Shown: positions 46,338 to 55,779 of the stretch, piece by piece
Layout of the letters: the number at the start of each line of letters is the position of its first letter
Position numbering within the stretch: position 1 is the first letter of the stretch
Assembly (NCBI RefSeq): GCF_001636345.1
Contig: NZ_KV440945.1
Location: forward strand, 3,677,354-3,741,353
Direction of reading: 5' to 3'
Source: Cytobacillus gottheilii
GTDB taxonomy: Bacteria > Bacillota > Bacilli > Bacillales > Cytobacillaceae
DNA length: 64,000 nt
Program-made: the position numbers and the translations under genes
Notes under the pieces: model-generated
Databases searched by the model: none
Told to the model about the DNA's origin: nothing
What the model saw: only the letters and a program-made list of their open reading frames with translations

Positions 46338-48029
46338 TTATAATTTAAAGTGTTTAATGATTTCCTGCAAATCTTCGGATAAATAAGCCAAAGAATTTGC
46401 TGCAGCAGATACTTCTTCCATTGTTGCTAATTGTTCCTCTGTTGCTGCACTACTTTCCTGGTTTGCCGTCACACTTCGCATAGAAATCTGGGTTAATTGC
46501 TCCATAGCTATAGATACCTGATCACTTTGATTCACCAATGATTCTACAGAGATGGTTACTTCCTTAACTTTATCAGAAACATTTCCCATTGAAGTAGATA
46601 TTTCCATGAAGGCAGAGCTTGCTTGACTTGTTTCTTTCATTCCTTCCTGTACTTGGTTGTGTCCATCTCTCATTGCTCCAACCGCTTGAACAGTTCCATT
46701 TAAAATAATAGCAATCATCTCTTTGATTTGATCCGCTGACTTTTTAGAGTCCTCCGCAAGTTTCCTTACTTCATCTGCTACAACCGCAAATCCCTTCCCG
46801 TTCTCTCCAGCTCGAGCGGCTTCAATAGCAGCATTCAAGGCCAATAAATTTGTTTGATCTGCAATGCCAGTGATGATACTGACAATATGGCTGATTTCTT
46901 CTGATTTATTTTCTAGTGATTGGATGATTTTAGTAGCTCCTGATACTGTTCTCTCTATTTTTTCCATTTGATCCTCGACATTAGAAATAGCTGCGGCTCC
47001 ATCCCGGGTCAATGATTCGGTTAAGTTGGCTACCTGTTGCATATCTTCTGAATTTCGAGCAATTTGATGTAGACCCGATACCATTTGATCCACAGAAGAG
47101 GAAACCTTTTGAAACTCTATCATCTGCTGTTCTGATCCTTCTGCTGATTTCTGGGTGACAACTGCAATATGTTCAGAAACCTTGGTACTTTGGTCAGAAC
47201 TTGCTGCTAATTCCTCACTGCTTGCAGCTACCTGTTCTGAAGATTCCCTAACCTGACCGACAACCTTTCTAAATTCTGCTATCATTCCATTTAGGATAGT
47301 ACCCATTTCCCCAAGCTCATCCTTATTTTTAATGGATACAGGTTCAATATCCAAGTTTCCTAGTGCTAATTTTCTCATGGCCTCCGAAACTTTCTTAACT
47401 GGACGGGTAATCATTCTACTAATCATTATGGACAAAAGAATACCTATCATAATTGCAATTATACTTATTGATAGCACTTGGACTGAAATACTCTTTGTCT
47501 TGGAGGAGACTCTTTCGTTTTCAATGGTGAGTTTCTTCTGGATGGCTTCTACAATTTCGTCCGTTTCAATTGATAATTGATTGCCCATATTACGACCATC
47601 TTCATTCATTAGAGCTATTGCTTCGCTATCTTGTCCGTTCTCTATTAACTTAACTAAATCTTGCACAATCTGATTATACTGTTTGTATGTCTCTTGAAGA
47701 TTCTTCACCTTATCTATATTTTGAGGGACAGTTAAATGACTCAACAAATACTCAATAACCTCTTCAAAATTTTTATTTGCTGTATCAATATCCTTTTCAA
47801 AATCTTCTTCGCCAGTCAGCATATATCCCCTGACAGCGGCAGATTGTTCTCTAACACTAATTTTTAAATCCTTAGCCTTGTCCAAATTATGAGTTTGGAC
47901 ATCAATTAAAGTAGAATAACTGGCATCAGCATTCTTAAAACCAATAAACGAAACAACTGTGGCAATTGCCAGCAGTGCCAATACTAACCCAAAAGCAGTT
48001 AAAAGTTTTTTAGATACTGTGTAATTCAT
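46338..48029 (-). CDS. methyl-accepting chemotaxis protein
   Basis: A 563-residue transmembrane chemoreceptor. It has a first membrane segment ([20 protein letters not shown]), a four-helix-bundle sensor (about 35-185), a second segment ([17 protein letters not shown]), HAMP (about 208-260) and the signalling hairpin ([31 protein letters not shown]). It ends without a CheR-docking pentapeptide. It senses an outside ligand and signals to CheA. It lies within the same repeat-bounded block as the lactate genes, so lactate is a possible attractant, but that is inference. Confidence 0.93.
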   Translation of the reverse strand: MNYTVSKKLLTAFGLVLALLAIATVVSFIGFKNADASYSTLIDVQTHNLDKAKDLKISVREQSAAVRGYMLTGEEDFEKDIDTANKNFEEVIEYLLSHLTVPQNIDKVKNLQETYKQYNQIVQDLVKLIENGQDSEAIALMNEDGRNMGNQLSIETDEIVEAIQKKLTIENERVSSKTKSISVQVLSISIIAIMIGILLSIMISRMITRPVKKVSEAMRKLALGNLDIEPVSIKNKDELGEMGTILNGMIAEFRKVVGQVRESSEQVAASSEELAASSDQSTKVSEHIAVVTQKSAEGSEQQMIEFQKVSSSVDQMVSGLHQIARNSEDMQQVANLTESLTRDGAAAISNVEDQMEKIERTVSGATKIIQSLENKSEEISHIVSIITGIADQTNLLALNAAIEAARAGENGKGFAVVADEVRKLAEDSKKSADQIKEMIAIILNGTVQAVGAMRDGHNQVQEGMKETSQASSAFMEISTSMGNVSDKVKEVTISVESLVNQSDQVSIAMEQLTQISMRSVTANQESSAATEEQLATMEEVSAAANSLAYLSEDLQEIIKHFKL

Positions 48030-48315
48030 TGTTGTCCTTCTTTCCTATTATAAAATAATCGTTATCTCTCCTTTAATTTCGGATAAAGACCCATTCACTT
48101 TAGTTTATCTAGTATTTTTCCATTATTAAAATAGAGAAATGTGTCAGAATTGCGTCAGAATTGTCAGGGATATTTCAAACTAAACTAAGACTTTTAATTA
48201 GAGATTAGTAAATAAAAGGGGCTAGATAGAACTTGGGACAATCGAGAGAGTTTTAGGCTACCACTACATATGAGCTTGTTTAAATATATATTGCCCTGAC
48301 TCAGCCCCTCGTTGT
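48030..48315. other. intergenic stretch before chemoreceptor
   Basis: About 290 AT-rich bases upstream of the MCP gene, presumably with its promoter. No gene or RNA recognised. Confidence 0.4.
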
Positions 48316-48377
48316 ACTATGTGCTCCTTTGTCCCACATTAGTACCCCCATATAAGAAGAAAAAAATGTCCACTATA
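48316..48377 (+). repeat. 62-bp direct repeat, copy B
   Basis: 57 of 62 bases match 43034-43095 in the same orientation. It lies between the chemoreceptor and the nuclease remnant. Confidence 0.85.
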
Positions 48378-48488
48378 GCTCACGTTAAAATCTTGTATTA
48401 TTAAGATGAAGTGTAATTTTTAAGAGGGTATTTAGTCACTTGTATCGAAAAGAAGATAAGATATTTTTTATCAGGGAGTGGACAAGCT

Positions 48489-48722
48489 ATGGAAATAAGA
48501 AAAGCAGAGTTATTGAATGTAAGAGAGGTTTGGAAGAGCGAACCAAGAAATTTTACCAGATGGTTAGCTGATAACATTGATTTCTTAAATGAGAAGTTAG
48601 ATTTTAGCTTGAATGTTGTCGAAACGGAAAAACAGATCGGATCATTCAATGTTGATATATATTGTGAAGATGAACATGGAGAACGTGTAATTATTGATAA
48701 ACCAACTTCGTTTAAAGCATAA
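48489..48722 (+). pseudogene. N-terminal fragment of a DUF4268-like nuclease
   Basis: The first 70 or so residues (EVWKSEPRNFTRWLADNIDFLNE, VVETEKQIGSFNVDIYCED, GERVIID) match the start of DUF4268/PD-(D/E)xK proteins, which continue with an ENQL catalytic motif. Here the frame breaks off at that motif, where the sequence turns into the reverse complement of the qatB-like remnant (junction near 48704), and stops after KPTSFKA. A deletion between two genes facing each other explains this. Confidence 0.7.
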
Positions 48723-48958
48723 TCAAGCCCAAAGTTCCTTACTAAACCTGAAAAGTTTATGGCTCTAGTTCCAGAGGCTCCTATTGCTGAATTTCCCTCT
48801 TTACCTGACCCATTACTCCTGTTGGCTTTTGAAAAGTTTGACATTGCCTTTCCTATTGAATCTGGACTGTAATTATTTCTTGCCATTCCTGAGACCGCTC
48901 TCTTTGTATCACTCCACAAGTGTCCAGTGGGTGGCGAATAGCCTTTCGATGTTCCCAT
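48704..48958 (-). pseudogene. qatB: qatB remnant (first about 85 codons)
   Basis: MGTSKGYSPPTGHLWSDTKR opens a Ser/Gly-rich protein typical of the QatB component of Qat defence systems, 11 bases after... the qatA-like gene on the same strand. About 85 residues (to NFGLDYALNEVG) look native; the rest of the frame (to 48401) is antisense to the nuclease fragment. Identity rests on the start motif and its place next to a QatA-like gene. The downstream QatC (QueC-like) and QatD (TatD-like) genes are absent. Confidence 0.65.
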
Positions 48959-48969
48959 TACTAATCCCC

Positions 48970-50859
48970 CTATCCTCTCGGATTCTCAATTCTTTCCCAA
49001 AATGCTCTCTCTACTTTTCCTTCATCAATAAAGTATTTTTTTAATTCTTCGTAATCTTGATTATTGCTCCCCTTGATGATATTAAGGTTCTTAATTATAG
49101 GTGGACTGAAATCTTCTTTGCGTAGTTTTCTAATCTCTTTAAGGATTTCACCTTTAAAATTGAAAAACTGCTCATAAATGCCTATTAAGACTTTTACATT
49201 CGCCTCTCTATTTGAATGGTATTTTGCAATAATACCTTTAATTACTCTTGTATGATCAATATTCTCAGCCGTGGAAAGATCCTCAATTTTCTGTTTCCTT
49301 AATGCCTCATTGAGCCCCTCAGCACAGATCTCATTAACCCACTTTCTTTCTTCGGCAGTCAAATTCAGCATAGATATATTTTTTTCCTTAATTGCCTCTT
49401 TTGCTAGATAGAAATACTGCCTTAAATCTTCTTCATGAATATTAACAGGCTCTACCTTGAGCCATTGCTGAATTATCGGCTTGAACCAGGTACTACTATA
49501 CTTCTGTTTTATTTGATCAGACTCAGAAGTGTCTTCAAGTGAAAATTTAATCAAATCTTCCAACTCTCGTGCAAACCCTTCATTTTTCACATGCCAAACA
49601 TAAAGTTCTCTAAACAAATCAACATGTGTATATTCAAGGACCATTAACTTTGCAAGGATACTTAAATCAAGTTGTAAACCTTGGAGTTCTGAGAGCCTTT
49701 TTCTAATATAAAATGTATTTAAGAACCTTTTTGCTTGGCGAGGATTTCCTTTTAATGTTGAAGCAATTATTTCTGCCACCTTACTAAATACATCTAACTG
49801 CAATTCAAAATCTTCTTTGGAAGAACCTGTGCTAAACACCTGTTCCTCCGGATACTCTTCCAATTTTAAAATTGTCAATATTTCATCTTGGCTTATAATC
49901 TCACCTTTAACAAAGACTTGTCGCTCCTTTAATCCTAGTAGCAGCCTTGTTAAATGATCTTCTTTCAAGAAAATTTCACAGATTAAGAGTTTTAGATAGT
50001 TCTTCACGTCATTTTCAGATAACTCTGGAATTCTAATAGGCATTTGGATTATTTTTTCAATGTAATCTTTAGAAATATTCAGAGTTGCATCATCTATTTT
50101 TGGATATTTACTTTGAACGGCATAGCTAACAACATCCTCATCTATAGCTATTATGAAGGTTGTTTTTTTCACAGCTAGAAATAACCTTATTGCTTCAAGA
50201 GTTTCAATAATACGTTCCGGACTACATCTATCCAAGTCGTCAATGATAATAATGAGATTATCCAGTTTTGAATCACTCATCATTTTCTCGAACTCTCCCC
50301 TGAATACCCTGATATTCTGGACTACATTATCCTGAGGTTGATCCTTTAAAAATTCCTTAGTTTTCATAAGCTCTGCAATTATTTCCTCTGCTTGCTTTCC
50401 TTCCTTCGGAACCAATGCTTTTATTCCATCAACTATCATTGGGAAGGGGTTTCCAAGAGTAGCATTTAGCATATAAGGAACTCCTTTTTTTATCGCATAG
50501 CCGCCTAACCTAAACCAATCAACTTTTTCTCTTAAACTTTTAAGTGCCCCTCCAACTTGTTGCATTATTGTTTCATTTTCCTCTAATGTTCTTAAAATTA
50601 CCTCCATTAGAGCTGTTTTGGCATCATCATACCCTTCAAACATCCAGGCATTCACAAAAACTGTAACCACATTGGAACTCTGTTCCTTCTTAATCTTCTC
50701 CTCTATAAGATTTAAGACTGTAGATTTCCCACTTCCCCAATTGCCTAGTAACCCCACAGTCAAAGGATTAACTCTCTCAGTCATTGAAATATCGAATAGT
50801 AACTCAGCATACGGTTCATAAGAGAGCATATCTACCCTCGAAGCATTATCTGCCCACAT
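48970..50859 (-). CDS. qatA: KAP family P-loop NTPase, QatA-like
   Basis: A 629-residue KAP NTPase. MWADNASRVDML is the typical QatA opening, followed by Walker A LGNWGSGKSTVLNL, NAWMFEGYDDAKTALM, and Walker B LIIIIDDLDRCSPERIIETLEAIRLF. KAP insertions between the motifs contain hydrophobic helices. It is the ATPase of the Qat anti-phage system, whose mechanism is not settled. AGGGGG precedes the ATG. The gene reads whole, but its partners are truncated (QatB) or missing, so it is probably an orphan. Confidence 0.85.
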   Translation of the reverse strand: MWADNASRVDMLSYEPYAELLFDISMTERVNPLTVGLLGNWGSGKSTVLNLIEEKIKKEQSSNVVTVFVNAWMFEGYDDAKTALMEVILRTLEENETIMQQVGGALKSLREKVDWFRLGGYAIKKGVPYMLNATLGNPFPMIVDGIKALVPKEGKQAEEIIAELMKTKEFLKDQPQDNVVQNIRVFRGEFEKMMSDSKLDNLIIIIDDLDRCSPERIIETLEAIRLFLAVKKTTFIIAIDEDVVSYAVQSKYPKIDDATLNISKDYIEKIIQMPIRIPELSENDVKNYLKLLICEIFLKEDHLTRLLLGLKERQVFVKGEIISQDEILTILKLEEYPEEQVFSTGSSKEDFELQLDVFSKVAEIIASTLKGNPRQAKRFLNTFYIRKRLSELQGLQLDLSILAKLMVLEYTHVDLFRELYVWHVKNEGFARELEDLIKFSLEDTSESDQIKQKYSSTWFKPIIQQWLKVEPVNIHEEDLRQYFYLAKEAIKEKNISMLNLTAEERKWVNEICAEGLNEALRKQKIEDLSTAENIDHTRVIKGIIAKYHSNREANVKVLIGIYEQFFNFKGEILKEIRKLRKEDFSPPIIKNLNIIKGSNNQDYEELKKYFIDEGKVERAFWERIENPRG

Positions 50860-51334
50860 TGATTTTCCCCCTAATTTATCAGGAATGATTTAATACTATA
50901 TTAATATTTTGTACTAATTACCTATTTTTGTCTATCGACAATATTAGTAATAAAAAGACACACCCTATGGTGCGTCTTTTGTATCAATTAAATAAACCTT
51001 CTATTTAATTCAACTACGAAAAGTAATCACTTTTTAATAATCCCATTTCCTAGTTTTTGTATATTCTTACTTAGACTATTACCTTTATTCTTCTTAAAGG
51101 TCGTAATCGTATAAAGCATCCAATTTCCTTTTGACTCCTCAACTGTTTCAACTTACCTTGAGACTAAGTTACTATTTTCAATATCTTCTTTAAATTTCTA
51201 GGTATCTTGCTACCTATGCCTGTTCTCCAATTAGAAATTCAATTTTGTAATAGTATTTGACATAGTTTTTTTACTTTAAAAGACTCACAATTACTGGTTG
51301 GATATCTACTCTACTTACCATAAGTATCAAACAC
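50860..51334. other. intergenic stretch upstream of qatA
   Basis: About 475 AT-rich bases. It contains a hairpin at 50954-50981 and presumably the qatA promoter. No coding frame with a ribosome site was seen. Confidence 0.45.
50954..50981. terminator. hairpin terminator upstream of qatA
   Basis: AAAAGAC-A-CACC pairs with GGTG-C-GTCTTTT across a 4-base loop with one internal mismatch. It would shield qatA from transcription coming from the right. Confidence 0.65.
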
Positions 51335-51799
51335 CTATAACTTTTCTTTTGTAACAGTTACATTTCCAATCATATACTCAACATTTGTTACCTTCGCCAT
51401 TGTAATACGATGAGATCCATTCGTACCAATGTAAAAATCAAAAGCTGGAAAATACAACAGATCTAAATCTTGTGCAAATTCTTCCATCATATATGTTGCT
51501 TTAAAGTCATCCAACCCTAGGATTACCATTCTTTTAATCAAAAACCCTAGTCTAGGTAAATTTCCTTTATCTTGAGAGAAATGACTCCACCAGGAATGTC
51601 CTGGATTTCCTCTTAAATCAAGTCCTACTATCTTACTTACTGGTATTATTTGTTTTTCGTTATCCTCTATTATAAGATAATCACTTGGTTTGGATTCTAA
51701 ATTTGTAGCTTTTAACCACTGTATATGCAATGAGGGAATACCTAATAATTCTAGCTTTTGCTCTAGTATCAATTTTCTCACTCCAATTCGCTGATTCAA
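51335..51799 (-). CDS. hypothetical protein with ParB-like motif
   Basis: A 154-residue protein with no clear family. DYLIIEDNEKQIIPVSKIVGLDLRGN gives a beta-rich middle, and FYIGTNGSHRITMAKVTNVEYMI near the end resembles the G-X-HR-X3-AK pocket of ParB/sulfiredoxin-fold proteins. No membrane segment. It stands alone between long AT-rich gaps in the accessory region. Weak ribosome site. Confidence 0.5.
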   Translation of the reverse strand: MNQRIGVRKLILEQKLELLGIPSLHIQWLKATNLESKPSDYLIIEDNEKQIIPVSKIVGLDLRGNPGHSWWSHFSQDKGNLPRLGFLIKRMVILGLDDFKATYMMEEFAQDLDLLYFPAFDFYIGTNGSHRITMAKVTNVEYMIGNVTVTKEKL

Positions 51800-52042
51800 A
51801 GTAAAGTTTATATATGAAGAATGTATTATTCCCTATCATTTACAAATTTTCTGTTTTTTATAAAGTTTTAATATAAGGTAGAAGTAGATAATGGTATAAG
51901 AGTAGTAAAACAATACATCAATGTAGAGATTAGTTGTATTCCTTACTCTAATATCCTGAGAAAGTCGACTAGACTGAATAATTAACATTTTATGTAAACA
52001 GAGAATTCCTTAAAAGCATCTGTTGCTCATCATTTTTTATAG

Positions 52043-52279
52043 TTAACTTTTACGACACATCTCCAACTCACTTGCAGTAAAGAGTTCAATAAATTTCAGA
52101 TTAAGTACGAAATCTTCAACAGAAAGATCTGATCGGTTTCTCTCCCATAGAACTTCGAATCCATAAGTACCTCCTTCCTTAGAAATCAGTTGTTCAGCTA
52201 CTTGAAGACCTCCCTCTCGGCAACCTTGTTGCATTGTATCCAATTTCTTTTTTTGCTTTAATATATTCATATTCTTCAT
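52043..52279 (-). CDS. small hypothetical protein
   Basis: A 78-residue charged, helical protein (LKQKKKLDTMQQGCREGGLQVAEQLI) with AGGGG before the ATG. I recognise no family. It lies among other orphan or broken small genes of the integrated region and may itself be a remnant. Confidence 0.4.
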   Translation of the reverse strand: MKNMNILKQKKKLDTMQQGCREGGLQVAEQLISKEGGTYGFEVLWERNRSDLSVEDFVLNLKFIELFTASELEMCRKS

Positions 52280-52453
52280 ACCATACCCCTATCAAAATCT
52301 ACTTCAATTGTACTCATGATTTTTAACCTATCTAAACAAGGGTTTCTATCACTATCTTCCCAATGTATAACGCAAACATGCCTATGAATAGTTAATTTTT
52401 ATTATATAATAATTTCTTAACTATATATTAGGCAAAATTATGAGTATAGGAGA

Positions 52454-52914
52454 ATGTACATGCAAAATAGACCAGTAAAACTCATTCAGATTAAATGGGA
52501 AGGACCATTCACACTAGAAGATTTAATAGGTTACAGGACGTAACTAAAGACTATGGAATTTATCAGGCTTATGGTAAACACACAGTCTATGGAAAAGACG
52601 TTCTATGATACATAGGCAAAGCAGATCAGCAAACCATAGGAAAACGAGTATTACAAGAAACGTGGTGGTGGGGACAAATGATTCTAATAATAAAAAAATT
52701 TATCTAGGCAGATTTGGGGGCAAGACACCTCACTATGATGAATGGTCAAGTCAGATTGATTTAGCAGAGAAACTATTAATAAATGAACATAAACTAGATT
52801 ATAACTCTTAAAATCTTATTACGATTCCAGATATTCAGTTACAAAGTGTACATATTTTAAACTGGGGTCACTACCTAGATCTTCTTCCTGAACTTTCGGG
52901 ATTAATATGGACAG
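52454..52914 (+). pseudogene. GIY-YIG-like nuclease gene, broken
   Basis: The start (MQNRPVKLIQIKWEGPF, from an ATG at 52454) stops after 30 codons. A +1 frame then gives DYGIYQAYGKHTVYG, a stop, and YIGKADQQTIGKRV, the GIY...YIG core. A further frame gives KIYLGRFGG...DLAEKLLI and later HILNWGHYLDLLPELSGLIW. At least two frameshifts and a nonsense codon interrupt it. It was probably a single GIY-YIG protein of about 150-160 residues. Confidence 0.65.
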
Positions 52915-53248
52915 TATTTTGGACCATTCCATTTATGAGGTTTATACTTATACCGCCAATAGGGTGACTATTCAATACATTATTAAAGTTTATTCACTAA
53001 AAAAGTAATCTTTCACTTTAGAAGTAAGGATTACTTTTTACTATGAATATCTTTTTATATCCAGAGTATTTTCTAACCCTCGAACCTAATAATTTTGATT
53101 TATGAAGTGATACTTATTATGATAGATTTATTAACTAATTGATTCTTGGAAGGAAGTTAACTTTTCAAGTAAATGCGACCACTATTCCCCTCCAAGTCAA
53201 ATGACATAAATCCCCCATAACTTCTAAAAAAAATCAGGAGGAAACAAA
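52915..53248. other. intergenic stretch, nothing recognised
   Basis: About 330 AT-rich bases between the broken GIY-YIG gene and the small phage-like operon; it should hold that operon's promoter. Confidence 0.4.
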
Positions 53249-53407
53249 GTGAAAAACCAGTACATCTACCGTATCCAATCCACAAAAACTTTCGGTTCTA
53301 TTTATCCTTTCACAATAAATGAAAATCAAAAAAATCGACAAAACTATGATTCATACCAAAATGAATCTTACCCTTTATCAATAGCGAAGGGTGATGATAT
53401 TGCATGA
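53249..53407 (+). CDS. 52-residue small protein, GTG start
   Basis: A short frame with a near-perfect AGGAGG 7 bases before a GTG, running to a TGA that overlaps the DUF771 start as ATGA. The product (KNQYIYRIQSTKTFGSIYPF...) has no recognised family. Strong ribosome site and translational coupling argue that it is real. It may be an excisionase-type or regulatory partner of the integrase module. Confidence 0.6.
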   Translation: MKNQYIYRIQSTKTFGSIYPFTINENQKNRQNYDSYQNESYPLSIAKGDDIA

Positions 53408-53775
53408 ATTCATTACAAATAGTAGATGATAAATTATCGCAACAACACCTTTCCGTTAGCCTCACAATACCCATCCCTTCTGATTCAGTAATCATTACCA
53501 AATTAGAATTAAAAGAACTAAAACACCAACAATTGAAAGGTGTTTATTGGACTATGAAAGATCTTGAAAAGCGAATAAATAGAAAAAATGAATGGATAAA
53601 AGAAAATATACTTTTTCCTTCAAAATTCAGAAGAATACTTGATGTTGATAACGGTGGTTTTGTTTTCTACCCTAAATCAAAAGGTCAAACTTGGTCATTT
53701 CATGCCTTAAAAATGAGTGATTTTTTGGATAAGAACTTCCAACAAATCTTTTCTCAAAGCAATAAAATAGCCTAA
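53404..53775 (+). CDS. DUF771 domain protein
   Basis: A 123-residue protein of the DUF771 family, which is common in Bacillota phages and integrative elements next to integrases. The second half is diagnostic: GVYWTMKDLEKRINRKNEWI, then ILDVDNGGFVFYPKSKGQTWSF and MSDFLDKNFQQIF. It resembles winged-helix excisionase-like proteins, so a role in excision control is plausible. It overlaps the small upstream gene and lies 106 bases before the integrase. Confidence 0.8.
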   Translation: MNSLQIVDDKLSQQHLSVSLTIPIPSDSVIITKLELKELKHQQLKGVYWTMKDLEKRINRKNEWIKENILFPSKFRRILDVDNGGFVFYPKSKGQTWSFHALKMSDFLDKNFQQIFSQSNKIA

Positions 53776-53881
53776 TCGCTTAGACTATACAAAATTTACA
53801 ATAACATTTATGATAAGGGTGGCTCCATAATACCAAGTGACCACCCTTATCTAACTACAACTAGATGAGGAGAGAAAAAAT

Positions 53882-54994
53882 ATGGCTTCAATCAGAAAAC
53901 GTGGAAAGAGTTATGAATATACAGTTAGCAATATGGTCGATGGAAAATCAAAACCCATTAGAAAAAGTGGTTTTCGTACAAAAAAAGAAGCAATGGTTGC
54001 AGCCGCTGAAGTTGAAACTCAATTAGCCAAAGGTTTAATTCCTGTTACAAAAAAAATCCCCTTTACCGAATGCTTTGACAGATGGATTTCACTATACAAA
54101 GAACCAGTAGTTAGTAAGACTACACTGAAGCATTACGAATACTCATTAAGTGCAATAAGAGATTACTTTTCAGATACACCCATTCAAAATATTAAAAGAC
54201 ATGACTATCAAAAATTCTTGAATTGGTTCGGATCTAATAAAGCAAAGGAGACAGTCGCAAAGGTTCACGGACATATAAGATCCTGTGTTAAAGATGCAAT
54301 GGAAGATCAATTAATTCAGATTGACTTTACTCGAAAAATCCAACCAACATGGACTGTTCCAGCTAAAAAATCAGTAGAAAAGCACTTAGACTTCCATGAA
54401 AGTGAATTACTCTTGAAAACCATTTGGAATAAGATTAATGAAGGGTTAGGCTACTCTTTACTACTCTTAATTGCAACTTCAGGAGTTCGCTTTGCTGAAG
54501 CAGTAGGGTTAACCAGGAAAGACTTTAATTTCGAGAAGAACACAATCACAATAAATAAGACTTGGGGATACAAACGGAATTCTCCAAAAGGCTTTGGTCA
54601 AACTAAAAACGAACAATCTAATCGAGTCGTTAAGATGGACAAAATAACGATGAACTATTTTAAAAAACTGTTCAATAGCACTCCAACGAACATTGATGAA
54701 TTAGTGTTCTATAGTCCAGAATCAAAATACAAAGTAATTAGCAACACTAATGCAAATAAGTTGCTAAAAAAACTGTTATTGGAGCTAAACATTGAGCCAA
54801 TTACAGTTCATGGTCTACGCCACACTCACGCAAGTATACTTTTATACAAAAAGGCATCCATTCACTACGTTTCTGAAAGATTGGGGCATAGTGACATTGA
54901 AACTACATTAAAAGAGTATACACACGTTCTCAAAGAATTACGCTTGCAAGATGAGCAAGTTACAGTGCAAACATTCGAAAGTATGGCGGTGTAA
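53882..54994 (+). CDS. int: tyrosine recombinase / integrase
   Basis: A 370-residue integrase. The N-terminal arm-binding domain (SIRKRGKSYEYTVSNMVDGK) is followed by a SAM-like core-binding domain (about 60-165) and the catalytic domain, with Arg in ATSGVRFAEAVGL, HGLRHTHAS (His-X2-Arg-His) and GHSDIETTLKEYTHV (His and Tyr nucleophile). GAGGAGAG precedes the ATG. It reads toward a tRNA-Leu-like site 140 bases downstream, the same layout as ICEBs1 and related elements. It is probably the recombinase for that site. Confidence 0.93.
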   Translation: MASIRKRGKSYEYTVSNMVDGKSKPIRKSGFRTKKEAMVAAAEVETQLAKGLIPVTKKIPFTECFDRWISLYKEPVVSKTTLKHYEYSLSAIRDYFSDTPIQNIKRHDYQKFLNWFGSNKAKETVAKVHGHIRSCVKDAMEDQLIQIDFTRKIQPTWTVPAKKSVEKHLDFHESELLLKTIWNKINEGLGYSLLLLIATSGVRFAEAVGLTRKDFNFEKNTITINKTWGYKRNSPKGFGQTKNEQSNRVVKMDKITMNYFKKLFNSTPTNIDELVFYSPESKYKVISNTNANKLLKKLLLELNIEPITVHGLRHTHASILLYKKASIHYVSERLGHSDIETTLKEYTHVLKELRLQDEQVTVQTFESMAV

Positions 54995-55054
54995 AAAATG
55001 TGTAAAATGATATAAAAACCTACCGTTTTCAATCGGATACTTGAATAAAAGAAA

Positions 55055-55094
55055 AAAGCTCATAAACCCTTTCATATCAAGGTTTATGAGCTTT
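55055..55094. terminator. terminator after integrase
   Basis: A 14-bp perfect stem (AAAGCTCATAAACC at 55055-55068 against 55081-55094). It ends the integrase transcript before the attachment site. Confidence 0.85.
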
Positions 55095-55132
55095 CCTGGT
55101 AATATTAATCGTAACTAAAATTAACCTATAGA

Positions 55133-55211
55133 TACCGGTGGTCGGGGTCGAACCGACACTCCAGAAGGAACACGATTTTGAGTCAAGACCCCCTTACGAC
55201 ACCCCACCGAT
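55133..55211 (-). tRNA. tRNA-Leu(CAA)-like sequence, probable attachment site
   Basis: On the minus strand the 3' half is a good tRNA: loop CTCAAAA with anticodon CAA, TCGTG stem, a long variable arm, and T-arm GTCGG-TTCGACC-CCGAC followed by CACCGGT and A. The 5' half can pair in the acceptor stem (ATCGGTG) but has no normal D-arm, and its anticodon stem has a mismatch. No CCA is encoded. It is best read as the 3' tRNA half used as att core by an integrative element, not a working tRNA gene. Confidence 0.55.
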
Positions 55212-55295
55212 ACAGTTATATCAACAGTTCATTAAATTTTAACTAAAACCGAAGCATACGATTACCTACTATTATGCTTCTACTTGTCTGAATAG

Positions 55296-55700
55296 TCAAG
55301 CATGTTTGTTGAACTTTGCTTGATTAATTTTCTTATATTTCCTAATAAGTTCAGACTCATATTTTCTTGCCTCATATTCAAATTTAAATTCTTTAATGAT
55401 TTTATAATGAAGCTTTCCGTCTTTCATTAAATGCCTATGTTCTACATTTCTTCTATTAGTATACCGCCTGCAACGGTACCACAACCCGCTTCCAACATAA
55501 ACTACTTCCTCGTTGCACCAATGTTCATAAACAATGTACTTATCGACTCCCCTTAGTTCATTTGGATCAAGATTGTACATCTTAATTAGTTGAATTATTT
55601 TTTGAAACGACATTCCATAAATCTTCGCTATATCTTGATTGGTCATTTTATTCGATAGATGTTGAATTAACTTCTCTTTTGTCGGATACAAGATAATCAC
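55296..55700 (-). CDS. GIY-YIG-type nuclease-like protein
   Basis: A 134-residue protein. A short N-terminal HTH-like part (MTNQDIAKIYGMSFQKIIQLIK) is followed by a GIY-YIG-like module: YIVYEHWCNEEVVYVGSG, then a conserved-looking Arg in YRCRRYTNRRN and a Glu in ARKYESELI. Such small proteins are common in phages as free-standing homing endonucleases. It lies alone beside the attachment site. Moderately sure of the fold, not of activity. Confidence 0.65.
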   Translation of the reverse strand: MIILYPTKEKLIQHLSNKMTNQDIAKIYGMSFQKIIQLIKMYNLDPNELRGVDKYIVYEHWCNEEVVYVGSGLWYRCRRYTNRRNVEHRHLMKDGKLHYKIIKEFKFEYEARKYESELIRKYKKINQAKFNKHA

Positions 55701-55779
55701 CTCACAGCTCTTATATCAACAAAATAAAAAGTGTAAAATTAATTTATAAAATTTATAACACTGAAGGGGAAAATAGATT

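Noticed and set aside
48401-48703. C-terminal half of the long minus-strand frame ending at 48401
   Set aside because: It is antisense to the nuclease fragment and low in protein character; only the first 85 or so codons (48704-48958) look native.
55133-55211. Fully functional tRNA-Leu gene
   Set aside because: No normal D-arm, mismatched anticodon stem and no encoded CCA; an attachment-site core explains it better.
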